Source: Mucilaginibacter sabulilitoris (GTDB taxonomy: Bacteria > Bacteroidota > Bacteroidia > Sphingobacteriales > Sphingobacteriaceae). From it: a stretch of 64,000 nt of DNA. The notes below the pieces were generated by a model. That model was not told the DNA's origin and did not search any database. It saw nothing but the letters and a program-made list of their open reading frames with translations. The translations under genes were made by a program, and so were the position numbers. Below are positions 53,980 to 63,633 of this stretch, piece after piece. Position 1 is the stretch's first letter, and every line of letters begins with the position of its first letter. The stretch is from contig NZ_CP139558.1 of the NCBI RefSeq assembly GCF_034262375.1, positions 1,736,001 to 1,800,000 of the forward strand, in the 5' to 3' direction.

Positions 53980-55056
53980 TTACAAATACTCCAGCACCTT
54001 TTGGCCCATTGCCTTAGTGCCTAAAACTTTGCTCCTATCAGTATTGGCATCAGCAATATCACCGGTACGGTAACCTTCTTTTAACGCTTTGTCAATAGCC
54101 GAGGTTATAAGTTTGGCTTCTTCTTTTAATCCAAAACTGATCTCCAGCATTAAAGCAACCGACAATATTGATGCCAGCGGATTGGCTTTGTCCTGCCCAG
54201 CAATATCATGTGCCGAACCATGGATAGGCTCAAAGAACCCTGTACCATCGCCAATTGAGGCTGATGCAAGCATGCCCATAGAACCGGCAATTTGTGATGC
54301 CTCGTCGGTTAAAATATCGCCAAAAAGATTGGCGGTTAATACCACATCAAACTTTTTAGGATTTTTGACCAGCTGCATGGCTGCATTGTCAATAAACATG
54401 TGTTCAGTCTCCACATCAGGGTATTGCTTGGCTATTTCCTGTACCACCTCGCGCCACAGGCGTGATGCTTCCAGCACGTTTGCTTTATCAACAGAGCATA
54501 ACCTTTTGCCACGTACACGGGCCGCCTCGTATGCTTTAATGGCAATGCGTTCAACTTCGTAGCGTGAATAAACCATCAGGTCGGATGCGGTATTGCGGTC
54601 TTCACTGCGTTTTTTCTCGCCGAAATAAACATCCCCCGTTAACTCGCGGAAGAAAAGAATATCGGTTCCTTTCAGTATTTCCGGTTTCAGGCTTGATGCA
54701 TCCAGCAGTTCATCAAACAGCATGATAGGGCGCAGATTGGCATACAGGCCAAGCTCCTTACGTATTTTTAACAAACCCTGCTCCGGACGAACCTTTGCTG
54801 ATGGATCATTATCATATTTAATATGGCCAATGGCACCAAATAAAATGGCATCGCTGGCTTTTGCTTTAGCAAGTGTTTCATCGGGTAGTGGGTTGCCGGT
54901 AACTTCAATGCCTGCATGACCCATCAGGGCTTCGTCAAAACTGAACTCGTGACCAAATTGCTGCCCTATCTTTTCCAGAACGGCCTTACCCCATGTAGTT
55001 ACTTCGGTACCGATACCATCACCTGGTATTACTAATATGTGTTTTTTAAGTGCCAT
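53980..55056 (-). CDS. leuB: 3-isopropylmalate dehydrogenase
   Basis: 358 residues. It oxidatively decarboxylates 3-isopropylmalate with NAD+. Visible are VIPGDGIGTEV, the RPEQGLLKIRKELGLYANLRP region, FFRELTGDVYFGEK, and the metal-site VLTANLFGDILTDEASQIAGSMGM. GSAHDIAGQDKANPLA is the C-terminal NAD loop. Confidence 0.96.
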   Translation of the reverse strand: MALKKHILVIPGDGIGTEVTTWGKAVLEKIGQQFGHEFSFDEALMGHAGIEVTGNPLPDETLAKAKASDAILFGAIGHIKYDNDPSAKVRPEQGLLKIRKELGLYANLRPIMLFDELLDASSLKPEILKGTDILFFRELTGDVYFGEKKRSEDRNTASDLMVYSRYEVERIAIKAYEAARVRGKRLCSVDKANVLEASRLWREVVQEIAKQYPDVETEHMFIDNAAMQLVKNPKKFDVVLTANLFGDILTDEASQIAGSMGMLASASIGDGTGFFEPIHGSAHDIAGQDKANPLASILSVALMLEISFGLKEEAKLITSAIDKALKEGYRTGDIADANTDRSKVLGTKAMGQKVLEYL

Positions 55057-55063
55057 TTAGCCC

Positions 55064-55160
55064 CCTAACCCCCTAAAGGGGGAATTTTTTGATTGTGTTA
55101 GTTATTATTTTATTATTATCAGAACCTTTTGTTCCCCCTTCAGGCGGTTAGAGGGCTGAA
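55064..55160. repeat. CCCCCTAAAGGGGGAA palindrome between leuD and leuB
   Basis: Left arm GCCCCCTAACCCCCTAAAGG and right arm TTCCCCCTTCAGGCGGTTAG are inverted around an AT-rich loop. The stop of leuD lies within it. Confidence 0.7.
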
Positions 55161-55741
55161 TTTTCAAATTGTTGTATTAATTCTTTTTTGCTCAGGATGT
55201 AATCAATATCATCGTAGCCATTTATTAAACAGGCTTTTTTATAAGGGTTAATCTCAAAGCTTTCCTGTTCGCCGGTAGCTGATATGATGATCAGCTGCTT
55301 TTCAAGATCGATCTCAATTTCAGCTTTATGATCGGCATAAACGGCATCAAATATTTTTTTCAGGAAATCGTCGCTCACCTGTACTGGTAAAAGACCGTTG
55401 TTGAGCGCGTTGCCTTTAAATATATCGGCAAAAAAGCTGCTTACTACGGCGTCGAAACCATAATCCGCAATGGCCCAGGCCGCATGTTCACGGCTACTGC
55501 CACAGCCAAAGTTTTTACCTGCCACCAGGACCTTGCCGCTGAAGGTAGGGTGATTAAGCACGAAATCTTCTTTCGGATTATCGTTCTCATCAAAACGCCA
55601 GTCGCGGAATAAGTTGTTGCCAAAACCTTCACGGGTGGTGGCTTTCAAAAAACGAGCGGGAATAATCTGATCCGTATCGATGTTCTCAATGGGAAGAGGC
55701 ACTACGCTGGTTTGTATATGTTTGAATATTTTGGTTGCCAT
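55148..55741 (-). CDS. leuD: 3-isopropylmalate dehydratase small subunit
   Basis: 197 residues, the swivel domain that partners LeuC in isomerising 2- to 3-isopropylmalate. Visible are [17 protein letters not shown], the [17 protein letters not shown] loop and [10 protein letters not shown]. Its last codons overlap the repeat that separates it from leuB. Confidence 0.96.
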   Translation of the reverse strand: MATKIFKHIQTSVVPLPIENIDTDQIIPARFLKATTREGFGNNLFRDWRFDENDNPKEDFVLNHPTFSGKVLVAGKNFGCGSSREHAAWAIADYGFDAVVSSFFADIFKGNALNNGLLPVQVSDDFLKKIFDAVYADHKAEIEIDLEKQLIIISATGEQESFEINPYKKACLINGYDDIDYILSKKELIQQFENSAL

Positions 55742-55754
55742 GTTATTTTCTTTT

Positions 55755-55838
55755 TGTCATTGCGAGGAACGAAGCAATCTCACGGTGCCGGATGTTGAAT
55801 TTGCATGATGAGATTGCCACGCTACGCTCCCAATGACA
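55755..55838. repeat. GTCATTGCGAG-type palindrome between leuC and leuD
   Basis: Left arm GTCATTGCGAGGAACGAAGC and right arm GATTGCCACGCTACG...AATGAC, with internal GAATTTGCATGATGAGATTG spacer. Confidence 0.75.
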
Positions 55839-55840
55839 TA

Positions 55841-57259
55841 TTAGCTAACTAACTCTTCTTCTTTCAGAAACGTTCTTATATCTGTAACCTTACCGGTAAT
55901 GGCCGATGCCGCCGCGGTGAGTGGGCTGGCCAGGAAGGTGCGGGAATTTGGTCCCTGACGGCCTTCAAAATTACGGTTAGAGGTTGATACGCAATATTTA
56001 CCTGCCGGTATTTTATCTTCGTTCATACCAAGGCAAGCGCTGCATCCTGGTTCGCGAAGCGGAAAGCCGGCGGCATCAAATATTTTGTCGAGCCCTTCGC
56101 GAATGGCTTGTTCCTGTACCTGTTTTGATCCCGGAACCACCCAAACGGTAACATTATCTGCCTTGTGTTTGCCTTTTACAAATTCGGCTACCTGGCGCAA
56201 ATCCTCAATGCGTGAATTGGTACAGCTGCCTATGAAAACATAATCAATTGGTTTGCCCAATAGCTGCTCATCATCATGCAGGCCCATGTATTCCAGGGCT
56301 TTTTTGTATGATCCCTGTTCTTTTGCTTCAAACGAAGCCGTTTCAGGAACATGCTGTGTAACGCCAATACCCATACCGGGGTTTGTTCCGTAGGTGATCA
56401 TTGGCTCAATATCTTCGGCTTTAAAGGATAATACTTCATCAAACTGCGCATCAGCGTCAGAGTATAAAGTTTTCCAGTAAGCTACTGCTTTGTCCCACTC
56501 TTCGCCTTTAGGGGCAAATTCGCGGCCTTTTACATATTCAATGGTTGTTTCATCCGGAGCAATCAAACCACAGCGTGCACCCATTTCAATACTCATGTTG
56601 CAGATGGTCATACGGCCTTCCATACTTAAAGAGCGAATGGTATGGCCGGCATATTCTACAGCATAACCCGTACCGCCAGCGGCAGAGATCTGTGAAATAA
56701 TATAGAGGATGATGTCTTTAGCGCCTACACCTTTATGCAGTTTGCCGTTAACTTCAATCTTCATCCTTTTTGGGCGCGATTGCAGTAAACACTGGGTAGC
56801 CATTACCTGCTCAACCTGCGAGGTGCCTATGCCAAACGCTATGGCACCAAAGGCGCCATGTGTTGAAGTATGACTATCGCCGCAAACATAAGTACCACCG
56901 GGACGGGTAATACCCAGCTCGGGGCCTATTACGTGTACTATACCCTGAAAAGGGTGACCCAAGCCATACAGTTCAATACCAAATTCTTTACAGTTTTTGG
57001 TGAGCATATCAACCTGGTAGCGAGAAAGTTCTTCTTTGATGGGAAGGTGCTGATCAATTGTAGGAACGTTATGATCTGCAGTGGCCACTGTTTGTTTGGG
57101 CCTGAAAACCGGTAAACCTCTGTTGCGCAAACCATCAAATGCCTGCGGACTGGTTACCTCGTGTATGAAATGTGTGTCAATGTATAAAATATCAGGAAAA
57201 CCCTCGTTGCTACTGACGACGTGTGCATCCCAAATTTTATCAAATAATGTTTGTCCCAT
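55841..57259 (-). CDS. leuC: 3-isopropylmalate dehydratase large subunit
   Basis: 472 residues of the aconitase family. The three [4Fe-4S] cysteines are visible in [13 protein letters not shown] and [44 protein letters not shown] is the conserved central region. Acts with LeuD encoded next. Confidence 0.96.
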   Translation of the reverse strand: MGQTLFDKIWDAHVVSSNEGFPDILYIDTHFIHEVTSPQAFDGLRNRGLPVFRPKQTVATADHNVPTIDQHLPIKEELSRYQVDMLTKNCKEFGIELYGLGHPFQGIVHVIGPELGITRPGGTYVCGDSHTSTHGAFGAIAFGIGTSQVEQVMATQCLLQSRPKRMKIEVNGKLHKGVGAKDIILYIISQISAAGGTGYAVEYAGHTIRSLSMEGRMTICNMSIEMGARCGLIAPDETTIEYVKGREFAPKGEEWDKAVAYWKTLYSDADAQFDEVLSFKAEDIEPMITYGTNPGMGIGVTQHVPETASFEAKEQGSYKKALEYMGLHDDEQLLGKPIDYVFIGSCTNSRIEDLRQVAEFVKGKHKADNVTVWVVPGSKQVQEQAIREGLDKIFDAAGFPLREPGCSACLGMNEDKIPAGKYCVSTSNRNFEGRQGPNSRTFLASPLTAAASAITGKVTDIRTFLKEEELVS

Positions 57260-57269
57260 GATAGTAATT

Positions 57270-57355
57270 TTTAGTATTCAGTTTTGAGTGATGAGTTTTG
57301 AAATAAGTAGTGAGCTCTGAAAGAACTCACTACTTTATACTCATAACTTAAAACT
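57270..57355. repeat. Word-repeat palindrome of AGTGATGAGT type upstream of leuC
   Basis: Outer arms 57280-57299 and 57339-57355 and inner arms AGTAGTGAG (57306-57314)/CTCACTACT (57326-57334). Same words as the palindrome inside ispG at 22639-22738. Confidence 0.8.
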
Positions 57356-57358
57356 TTA

Positions 57359-58417
57359 TTATGCTTCTACAACCTGGTTTTCAGGACGTAAGCTGCGTAC
57401 AGTTTTACCTGCCTGCCATAATTCGCTTTCGCGTAATTCTTTCAGTTCTGCGTCTAATTTTTCGCGGTAATCAGGCTGGCTGTTTGAATCGATAGAACGT
57501 TGTGACTCTTTACCGGTAGCAACACTTTCGTATAATTCTTCAAATACTGGTTTAGTAGCGTCACGGAATTTTTTCCACCAATCCAAAGCGCCGCGTTGTG
57601 CAGTAGTTGAACAATTGGCGTACATCCAGTCCATACCGTTTTCTGCAACCAGTGGCATCAATGATTGAGTTAATTCTTCAACAGTTTCGTTAAAGGCCTC
57701 AGATGGAGAGTGGCCTTTGCTGCGCAATACATCATACTGTGCTGCAAAAATACCCTGGATACAACCCATCAGTGTACCACGCTCACCGGTTAAATCGCTG
57801 TAAACTTCTTTTTTGAAGTTAGTTTCAAACAGGTAACCGCTACCTACAGCAATACCTAATGAAATTACGCGCTCAAATGCTTTGCCAGTTGCATCCTGGA
57901 AAATTGCATAGCTTGAATTTAAGCCACGGCCTTGCAGGAACATACGGCGCAATGAAGTACCTGATCCTTTAGGGGCAACTAAAAATACGTCAACATCTGC
58001 AGGAGGAACGATACCGGTTTGCTCGTTAAAGGTGATACCAAAACCATGAGAAAAGTATAATGCTTTACCCGGGGTGAGGTGCTTTTTAACAGTTGGCCAT
58101 AATGCGATCTGTGCTGCGTCACTTAATAAATAGCAAATAACAGTGCCTCTTTGTAAAGCTTCTTCAATTTCAAAAAGTGTTTCGCCGGGTACAAAGCCAT
58201 CGCTTATTGCTTTATCCCATGTTTTAGTGCCTTTACGCTGACCAACAATTACATTGATGCCGTTGTCTTTTTGGTTTAATGCCTGACCAGGACCTTGAAC
58301 GCCGTAGCCAATTACTGCTACAACTTCGTCTTTTAATACTTCCTGAGCCTTTGATAAAGGGAACTCTTCGCGGGTTACTACGTTTTCTTCAGTACCGCCG
58401 AAATTTAATTTTGCCAT
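57359..58417 (-). CDS. ilvC: Ketol-acid reductoisomerase
   Basis: 352 residues, class I (short) form. It converts acetolactate and acetohydroxybutyrate to dihydroxy acids using NADPH and Mg2+. The Rossmann motif is VIGYGVQGPGQALN, with GQRKGTKTWDKA contacting NADPH. The active-site region has LVAPKGSGTSLRRMF, DLTGERGTLMGCIQGIFAAQYD and SFNETVEELTQSL-like EAFNETVEELTQ. Positively charged RKG suggests NADPH use. Confidence 0.96.
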   Translation of the reverse strand: MAKLNFGGTEENVVTREEFPLSKAQEVLKDEVVAVIGYGVQGPGQALNQKDNGINVIVGQRKGTKTWDKAISDGFVPGETLFEIEEALQRGTVICYLLSDAAQIALWPTVKKHLTPGKALYFSHGFGITFNEQTGIVPPADVDVFLVAPKGSGTSLRRMFLQGRGLNSSYAIFQDATGKAFERVISLGIAVGSGYLFETNFKKEVYSDLTGERGTLMGCIQGIFAAQYDVLRSKGHSPSEAFNETVEELTQSLMPLVAENGMDWMYANCSTTAQRGALDWWKKFRDATKPVFEELYESVATGKESQRSIDSNSQPDYREKLDAELKELRESELWQAGKTVRSLRPENQVVEA

Positions 58418-58424
58418 TGTTTTA

Positions 58425-58531
58425 TTTTGTTTGATGATTCATGATTTCACCGATTTAAAGTGATTTCACTGATTTTATTTAAGGTTGTAATTTAATTATT
58501 CTCTAACTCTCCTATCAGGGAGTCGGGGGCT
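58425..58531. repeat. GATTTCACCGATTT word repeats and half of a CCCCCGACTCCC palindrome
   Basis: GATTTCACCGATTT, GATTTCACTGATTT are near direct repeats at 58443-58475. The gap ends with CTCTCCTATCAGGGAGTCGGGGGC, one half of the GC-rich family at 37788 and 55064. Confidence 0.5.
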
Positions 58532-59137
58532 TTACATAGTAAATACCTTTTCGCCCTGGTTCAGATATTCGTTCTCAATAACATCTTCACCTGGTTCAAG
58601 TCTTTCAAACTCGCGCAGTTTGCGGTTAAAGCCATCGCTATCTTTAATAATGGCTACGCGCGCGCTGCGCACAAATTCAATGAGACCGTAAGGTTGTAGT
58701 ATATTGATCAGGTTATCGGTTTCCTCACGGTGACCGGTGGTTTCAAATACGGTGTAATCTTTGCGGATCACTACAGCACGGGCTCCGTTCTCACGCAATA
58801 GACGCTCAACGCTTACCTTTTCGGCAATAACATCGGTTGATACCTTATATAACGCTAATTCCTGCCAAATAACATCCTCATTGGTATGATAATATGCTTT
58901 TAACACTTCAACCTGTTTTTCTATCTGGCGTACCAGTTTGCGTACCACTTCTTCCGATTCGGTAATTACAATATTAAAGCGATGAATTTTGTCTATCTCC
59001 GAAGGAGAGGTGTTCAGGCTTTCGATATTGATCTTACGGCGTGAAAATATAATAGCAATGCGGCTAAGCAAACCTATCTGGTTTTCGGTATAAACCGTGA
59101 TGTTAAATTCCTGTTTTTCTATATCTTGATTACTCAT
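58532..59137 (-). CDS. ilvN: Acetolactate synthase small (regulatory) subunit
   Basis: 201 residues. N-terminal ACT domain (ITVYTENQIGLLSRIAIIFSRRKINIESLNTSPSE) that binds valine and regulates IlvB, and a C-terminal ALS_ss_C-like domain. Translated 30 nt after ilvB. Confidence 0.94.
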   Translation of the reverse strand: MSNQDIEKQEFNITVYTENQIGLLSRIAIIFSRRKINIESLNTSPSEIDKIHRFNIVITESEEVVRKLVRQIEKQVEVLKAYYHTNEDVIWQELALYKVSTDVIAEKVSVERLLRENGARAVVIRKDYTVFETTGHREETDNLINILQPYGLIEFVRSARVAIIKDSDGFNRKLREFERLEPGEDVIENEYLNQGEKVFTM

Positions 59138-59167
59138 GACTGCTAATTTAAAGGTGTTGGTCTGCGC

Positions 59168-60904
59168 TTATTTTAACCTGATTTCTGCTACGCTGCATCC
59201 TTGTGGTACCATCGGAAACACGTTGTTCTCTTTAGTTACCATTACTTCTAAAAGATATGATCCTTTAGTGCTCAGTAACTCGTTTATGGCATTTGGCAAA
59301 TCAGTACGGTCATCAATCCTTTTGCCCGGAATGTTATAAGCTGATGCCAGGGTTACAAAGTCAGGGCTCTGGATGTCAACAAACGAATAACGACGTTCGT
59401 TAAACAACTCCTGCCATTGCCTAACCATACCCAGGAAACGATTGTTAAGGATGATGATCTTAACATCGATGCCAGACTGCATGATGGTTCCTAATTCCTG
59501 TAGCGTCATCTGGAAACCGCCATCGCCAATAATGGCAACCACTGTGCGGTCTTTTGCGCCAAACTTGGCACCTATAGCAGCTGGAAGAGCAAAGCCCATA
59601 GTGCCTAAACCACCACTGGTAACGTTACTGCGGGTGTTGTTGAATTTGGCATAGCGGCAGGCCACCATCTGGTGCTGACCTACGTCGGTTACTATAATAG
59701 CCTCGCCTTTGGTAATTTCATTTAACTGTTTAATAACCTCACCCATAGTCATTTCTGGCGTAGTAGGGTTAAGTTCATCATGAATTACGGCTTCAACCTC
59801 TTTTCGAGTGTATTCATTAAATGTGTTCAGCCAATCGGTATGCTGCTTTTCCTCTACAAGCTTGGTAAGCATAGGGAGGGTTTCTTTACAGTCGCCCCAT
59901 ACCGGTACGGTTGATTTTACGTTCTTGTCGATCTCGGCCGGGTCAATATCCAAATGAACTACTTTTGCCTGTTTCGCATATTTATCTAAACGGCCGGTTA
60001 CACGGTCGTCAAAACGCATGCCTATAGCAATCAGCACATCGCACTCATTGGTTAATACGTTAGGGCCGTAGTTACCATGCATCCCGAGCATACCCACGTT
60101 TTGCGGATGATCTGTTGGTATAGCGCCGGCACCTAAAACAGTCCATGCCGCCGGAATACCACTTTTTTCAACAAAGGCCTTAAATTCCTGTTCGGCACTG
60201 CCCAGTATTACACCCTGGCCCCAGATAATAAATGGTTTTTTAGCCTGATTGATGAGTGCTGCTGCTTCTTCAACATATTGCGGGCGTACTATAGGTTTTG
60301 GCCTGTAGCTGCGGATATGATTACATGGCGTATAACCTTCAAAGTTGAATTTTTGTATCTGCGCGTTTTTGGTAATATCAATTAACACTGGACCGGGGCG
60401 ACCACTTTTAGCTATATAGAAAGCTTTGGCAATAACCTCGGGAATTTCGTTGGCGTCAGTTACCTGGTAGTTCCATTTGGTTACCGGTGTGGTGATATTG
60501 ATTACGTCGGTTTCCTGGAAAGCATCGGTACCTAAAAGATGCGCGAATACCTGACCGGTTATACATACCACTGGTGTACTGTCAATCTGTGCATCGGCCA
60601 AACCTGTTACCAGGTTAGTTGCACCCGGACCGCTGGTGGCGAACACAACACCAACTTTGCCTGATGTGCGGGCATAGCCCTGTCCTGCATGGATGCCACC
60701 CTGTTCGTGGCGGACCAGGATGTGGTTCAGTTTATCATTATAATCAAACAGAGCATCATAGATGGGCATGATAGCGCCACCCGGGTAGCCAAAGATGGTA
60801 TCAACACCTTCAACAATTAATGCCTCCAATAATGCTACTGATCCTGAAACTTCTACCGCTGTTTTTGGAGCGGGTGTAGTGAGTGTTTCCTGTGCAACTT
60901 CCAT
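59168..60904 (-). CDS. ilvB: Acetolactate synthase large (catalytic) subunit
   Basis: 578 residues. This ThDP enzyme condenses pyruvate with pyruvate or 2-oxobutanoate. Visible are the catalytic Glu in LVRHEQGGIHAGQGYARTSG, the FAD-binding middle domain (LGMHGNYGPNVLTNECDVLIAIGMRFDDRVTG) and the ThDP motif GDGGFQMTLQELGTIMQSGIDVKIIILNN. Paired with ilvN immediately downstream. Confidence 0.96.
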   Translation of the reverse strand: MEVAQETLTTPAPKTAVEVSGSVALLEALIVEGVDTIFGYPGGAIMPIYDALFDYNDKLNHILVRHEQGGIHAGQGYARTSGKVGVVFATSGPGATNLVTGLADAQIDSTPVVCITGQVFAHLLGTDAFQETDVINITTPVTKWNYQVTDANEIPEVIAKAFYIAKSGRPGPVLIDITKNAQIQKFNFEGYTPCNHIRSYRPKPIVRPQYVEEAAALINQAKKPFIIWGQGVILGSAEQEFKAFVEKSGIPAAWTVLGAGAIPTDHPQNVGMLGMHGNYGPNVLTNECDVLIAIGMRFDDRVTGRLDKYAKQAKVVHLDIDPAEIDKNVKSTVPVWGDCKETLPMLTKLVEEKQHTDWLNTFNEYTRKEVEAVIHDELNPTTPEMTMGEVIKQLNEITKGEAIIVTDVGQHQMVACRYAKFNNTRSNVTSGGLGTMGFALPAAIGAKFGAKDRTVVAIIGDGGFQMTLQELGTIMQSGIDVKIIILNNRFLGMVRQWQELFNERRYSFVDIQSPDFVTLASAYNIPGKRIDDRTDLPNAINELLSTKGSYLLEVMVTKENNVFPMVPQGCSVAEIRLK

Positions 60905-60939
60905 AGTGTTGGGTATTATGTTGTATGTTTATTATGTTT

Positions 60940-61017
60940 ACGTATAACGTTTTACGTGATACGTTTTTATTGTTATCTTTTTTACTTGCGTACAACGTAA
61001 AACGTTATACGTATAAC
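60940..61017. repeat. Word-repeat palindrome of ACGTATAACGTTTTACGT type between ilvD and ilvB
   Basis: Arms 60940-60964 and 60988-61017 share 18 identical bases in inverted orientation (ACGTATAACGTTTTACGT). Confidence 0.85.
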
Positions 61018-61018
61018 C

Positions 61019-62731
61019 TTACGGCATTTCATCAGTAACGCAACCTTCTGCTGCATTACTTACTGTTTTAGCATATCTGTATAGCAGGCCTTTGCTTACT
61101 TTAAGCGCCGGCTGCTGCCATGCAGCCTTGCGGGCGGCAAATTCTTCATCACTCAGCTTAACATTGATAGTACGGTTAATGGCATCAATCTCAATACGAT
61201 CTTCGTCTTTCACAAAAGCGATACCGCCGCCATCATAAGCTTCAGGCGTGATGTGACCGACGACGAAGCCATGAGTACCACCAGAGAAACGGCCATCTGT
61301 AATTAATGCTACTGAACTGCCCAGGCCTGCTCCAAATATGGCAGAGGTAGGTTTAAGCATTTCGGGCATACCTGGTGCGCCTTTTGGTCCAACGTTGCGA
61401 ATAACCACAACATCGCCCTTTTTAACTCGGCCGCTTTGTATGCCTTGTATCAATTCAAATTCACCGTCGAACACACGGGCAGGACCTTCAAAGCTGGTAC
61501 CTTCTTTACCGGTAATTTTGGCTACACTGCCACCTTCGGCAAGGTTTCCGTACAGTATTTGTAAGTGGCCGGTAGCTTTTATAGGATTCTCTACCGGAAG
61601 GATGATCTTCTGTGTATCAAAGCTCAGTTCAGGTACTTCTGCTAAGTTTTCAGCAATGGTTTTGCCGGTCACGGTAAGGCAGTCGCCGTGCAGCCAGCCC
61701 TGTGCAAGGCAATATTTCATTACAGCCGGAACACCGCCAATATGGTGCAAGTCTTCCATCATGTATTTACCGCTTGGCTTCATATCGGCCAATACGGGGA
61801 TGCGGTTACTTACTGTCTGAAAATCGTCCTGCGTTACTTTAACGCCAACGCTTTTGGCCATTGCAATAAGGTGCAACACGGCGTTAGTCGATCCGCCCAA
61901 AACCATGATTACTACCATGGCATTCTCAAACGCCTTGCGGGTCATGATGTCCGATGGTTTTATATCGCGCTCAAGCAATACTTTTATCGCTTTACCTGCT
62001 GCAAGGCATTCTGCTTTCTTCTCGTCGCTTAAAGCTGGGTTTGATGATGAGTAAGGTAAGCTCATACCCAATGCCTCAATAGCTGCGGCCATTGTGTTGG
62101 CAGTATAAATACCGCCGCAAGCACCGGCGCTCGGACAGGCGTTTTTGATTACGCCCATAAAATCAACATCGTCTATTTGTCCGGCTATCTTTTTACCTAA
62201 AGCCTCGAAAGCAGATACAATATTCAGATCCTCACCTTTCCAGTGACCTGGTTTAATAGTGCCACCATATACCATGATAGACGGGCGGTTTAACCGGCCC
62301 ATAGCCATGATAGAACCCGGCATATTTTTATCGCAGCCCGGCAGGGTAATTAAACCATCATAGTACTGTGCGCCTGTAACCGCTTCAATTGAGTCGGCAA
62401 TAATATCGCGGCTCATTAATGAGTAGCGCATACCTTCGGTACCATTGCTCATGCCATCGCTTACACCAATAGTATGGAATATAAGGCCCACCAGATCCTC
62501 ATCCCAGATACCCTGCTTAACCAGCTTAGCCAGATCGTTCAAGTGCATGTTGCAGGTATTACCATCGTAACCCATGCTTGCTACACCCACCTGTGCTTTT
62601 TTCATGTCATCGTCGGTTAAGCCAATGCCATAAAGCATAGCCTGTGCTGCAGGCTGGGTAGGATCTTGCGTAAAGGTTTTGCTATACTTGTTCAATTCTA
62701 TAGCCGCTGTGGTATCTGATGATGAACTCAT
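61019..62731 (-). CDS. ilvD: Dihydroxy-acid dehydratase
   Basis: 570 residues. It dehydrates dihydroxyisovalerate and dihydroxymethylvalerate with an Fe-S cluster. Cluster cysteines lie in [20 protein letters not shown] and [40 protein letters not shown] is the conserved C-terminal motif. It is the first gene of the cluster. A promoter candidate lies about 100 nt upstream. Confidence 0.96.
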   Translation of the reverse strand: MSSSSDTTAAIELNKYSKTFTQDPTQPAAQAMLYGIGLTDDDMKKAQVGVASMGYDGNTCNMHLNDLAKLVKQGIWDEDLVGLIFHTIGVSDGMSNGTEGMRYSLMSRDIIADSIEAVTGAQYYDGLITLPGCDKNMPGSIMAMGRLNRPSIMVYGGTIKPGHWKGEDLNIVSAFEALGKKIAGQIDDVDFMGVIKNACPSAGACGGIYTANTMAAAIEALGMSLPYSSSNPALSDEKKAECLAAGKAIKVLLERDIKPSDIMTRKAFENAMVVIMVLGGSTNAVLHLIAMAKSVGVKVTQDDFQTVSNRIPVLADMKPSGKYMMEDLHHIGGVPAVMKYCLAQGWLHGDCLTVTGKTIAENLAEVPELSFDTQKIILPVENPIKATGHLQILYGNLAEGGSVAKITGKEGTSFEGPARVFDGEFELIQGIQSGRVKKGDVVVIRNVGPKGAPGMPEMLKPTSAIFGAGLGSSVALITDGRFSGGTHGFVVGHITPEAYDGGGIAFVKDEDRIEIDAINRTINVKLSDEEFAARKAAWQQPALKVSKGLLYRYAKTVSNAAEGCVTDEMP

Positions 62732-62828
62732 TTTGTTTTATATGATAGACTTATTTGTAAATAATTTTGCTTGTTGTCCTGGTTTATTCTAACTGTGCAA
62801 ATCAGTATTTGTAAGGTAGATATAGCGA

Positions 62829-62867
62829 CAAAGAATAACAATAGGGGCGTATAAATTTTTCAAAAAA
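62829..62867 (-). promoter_or_regulatory. Candidate promoter of the ilv-leu cluster
   Basis: On the minus strand a TATTCTTTG box (62829-62837, one base longer than TAnnTTTG) is preceded by TTTTTTG at 62861-62867 with a 23-nt spacer. It would give a leader of about 90 nt with no leucine-rich peptide that I can see. Confidence 0.4.
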
Positions 62868-62869
62868 GT

Positions 62870-63240
62870 ATTTTATTCTTAAAAATTACATAAAAATAAT
62901 TTTTAATTCTGTTTAAATTATAAATTTAAGAATAATATATTTTATAAAATAGACCAAAGTTCAAAACGGTATTCGGTACATATTTTATGCATGCATAGTA
63001 AGTTGCTGATTTTCTTCCTGAAACGGCCACTGCTGCAATAAAACTTTTAAAAAATCGGCCTGCCGTGCCTGTAATTTCCACTTAAAAAATGTCGCTTTGC
63101 TTTATATTATTTGCCTTGAAATTTATCTTCTGTTAATTTAAATAACTTTTAGGTGTGAGTCATTAAAAAACGAGTTCACTTTGTTCACTGGCTGCCGATC
63201 TTGTTCTTTGCATGAACATCCAAGGAAAAAAAGATCAAAA
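62870..63240. other. AT-rich intergenic region, no feature recognised
   Basis: Very AT-rich between ilvD and atpC, especially 62870-62950. No gene is supported. The 71-codon frame at 63212 reads through the atpC terminator and the antisense of atpC. Confidence 0.4.
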
Positions 63241-63274
63241 AAAAACGTCCGGGGATTTATACCCGGACGTTTTT
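63241..63274 (-). terminator. Terminator of the atp genes
   Basis: A perfect 13-bp stem AAAAACGTCCGGG/CCCGGACGTTTTT with an 8-nt loop. The A-run on its left gives a T-run on the transcript strand. Confidence 0.9.
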
Positions 63275-63295
63275 ATGAGATATTGGGGTATAAGG

Positions 63296-63550
63296 TTATT
63301 TGTGCTGAATACCTTCAGCCAGAATAATCACCTTATTGTTCAATACTTCAACAACACCGCCTTTAATATAAAAAACTTCCTCTTTAGCGGCACTGCCACC
63401 ACGTACAGTAAGCTTACCGTCCTGTAAAGTAGAGATGATAGGCGCGTGGTTATTTAATATTTCAAATAATCCCAAAGCACCCGGAACGGTTACCGATGCG
63501 GCCTCGCCTTCGTATACTTTTTTATCGGGTGTAAGAATTTCTAAAGTCAT
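63296..63550 (-). CDS. atpC: ATP synthase F1 subunit epsilon (short form)
   Basis: 84 residues: only the N-terminal beta-sandwich (LEILTPDKKVYEGEAASVTVPGALGLFEILNNHAPIISTLQDG). The C-terminal two-helix domain that inhibits rotation in E. coli is missing. Such short epsilon subunits are common in Bacteroidota. Follows atpD, separated by a TTGATTCTT palindrome. Confidence 0.93.
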   Translation of the reverse strand: MTLEILTPDKKVYEGEAASVTVPGALGLFEILNNHAPIISTLQDGKLTVRGGSAAKEEVFYIKGGVVEVLNNKVIILAEGIQHK

Positions 63551-63552
63551 TT

Positions 63553-63632
63553 TTGTTTAGATTCACGAGTTAAGAATCAAGATCTAAGATTAACTCCTTT
63601 GTCTTGATTCTTGTCTCTTATGTCTTGATTCT
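63553..63632. repeat. TTGATTCTT word-repeat palindrome between atpD and atpC
   Basis: AAGAATCAAGA (63572-63582) is inverted against TCTTGATTCTT (63602-63612), with a further TCTTGATTCT at 63623. Confidence 0.7.
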
Positions 63633-63633
63633 A

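Noticed and set aside
62732..62828. Leucine/isoleucine attenuator leader upstream of ilvD
   Set aside because: No short ORF rich in Leu, Ile or Val codons and no terminator/antiterminator pair was visible.
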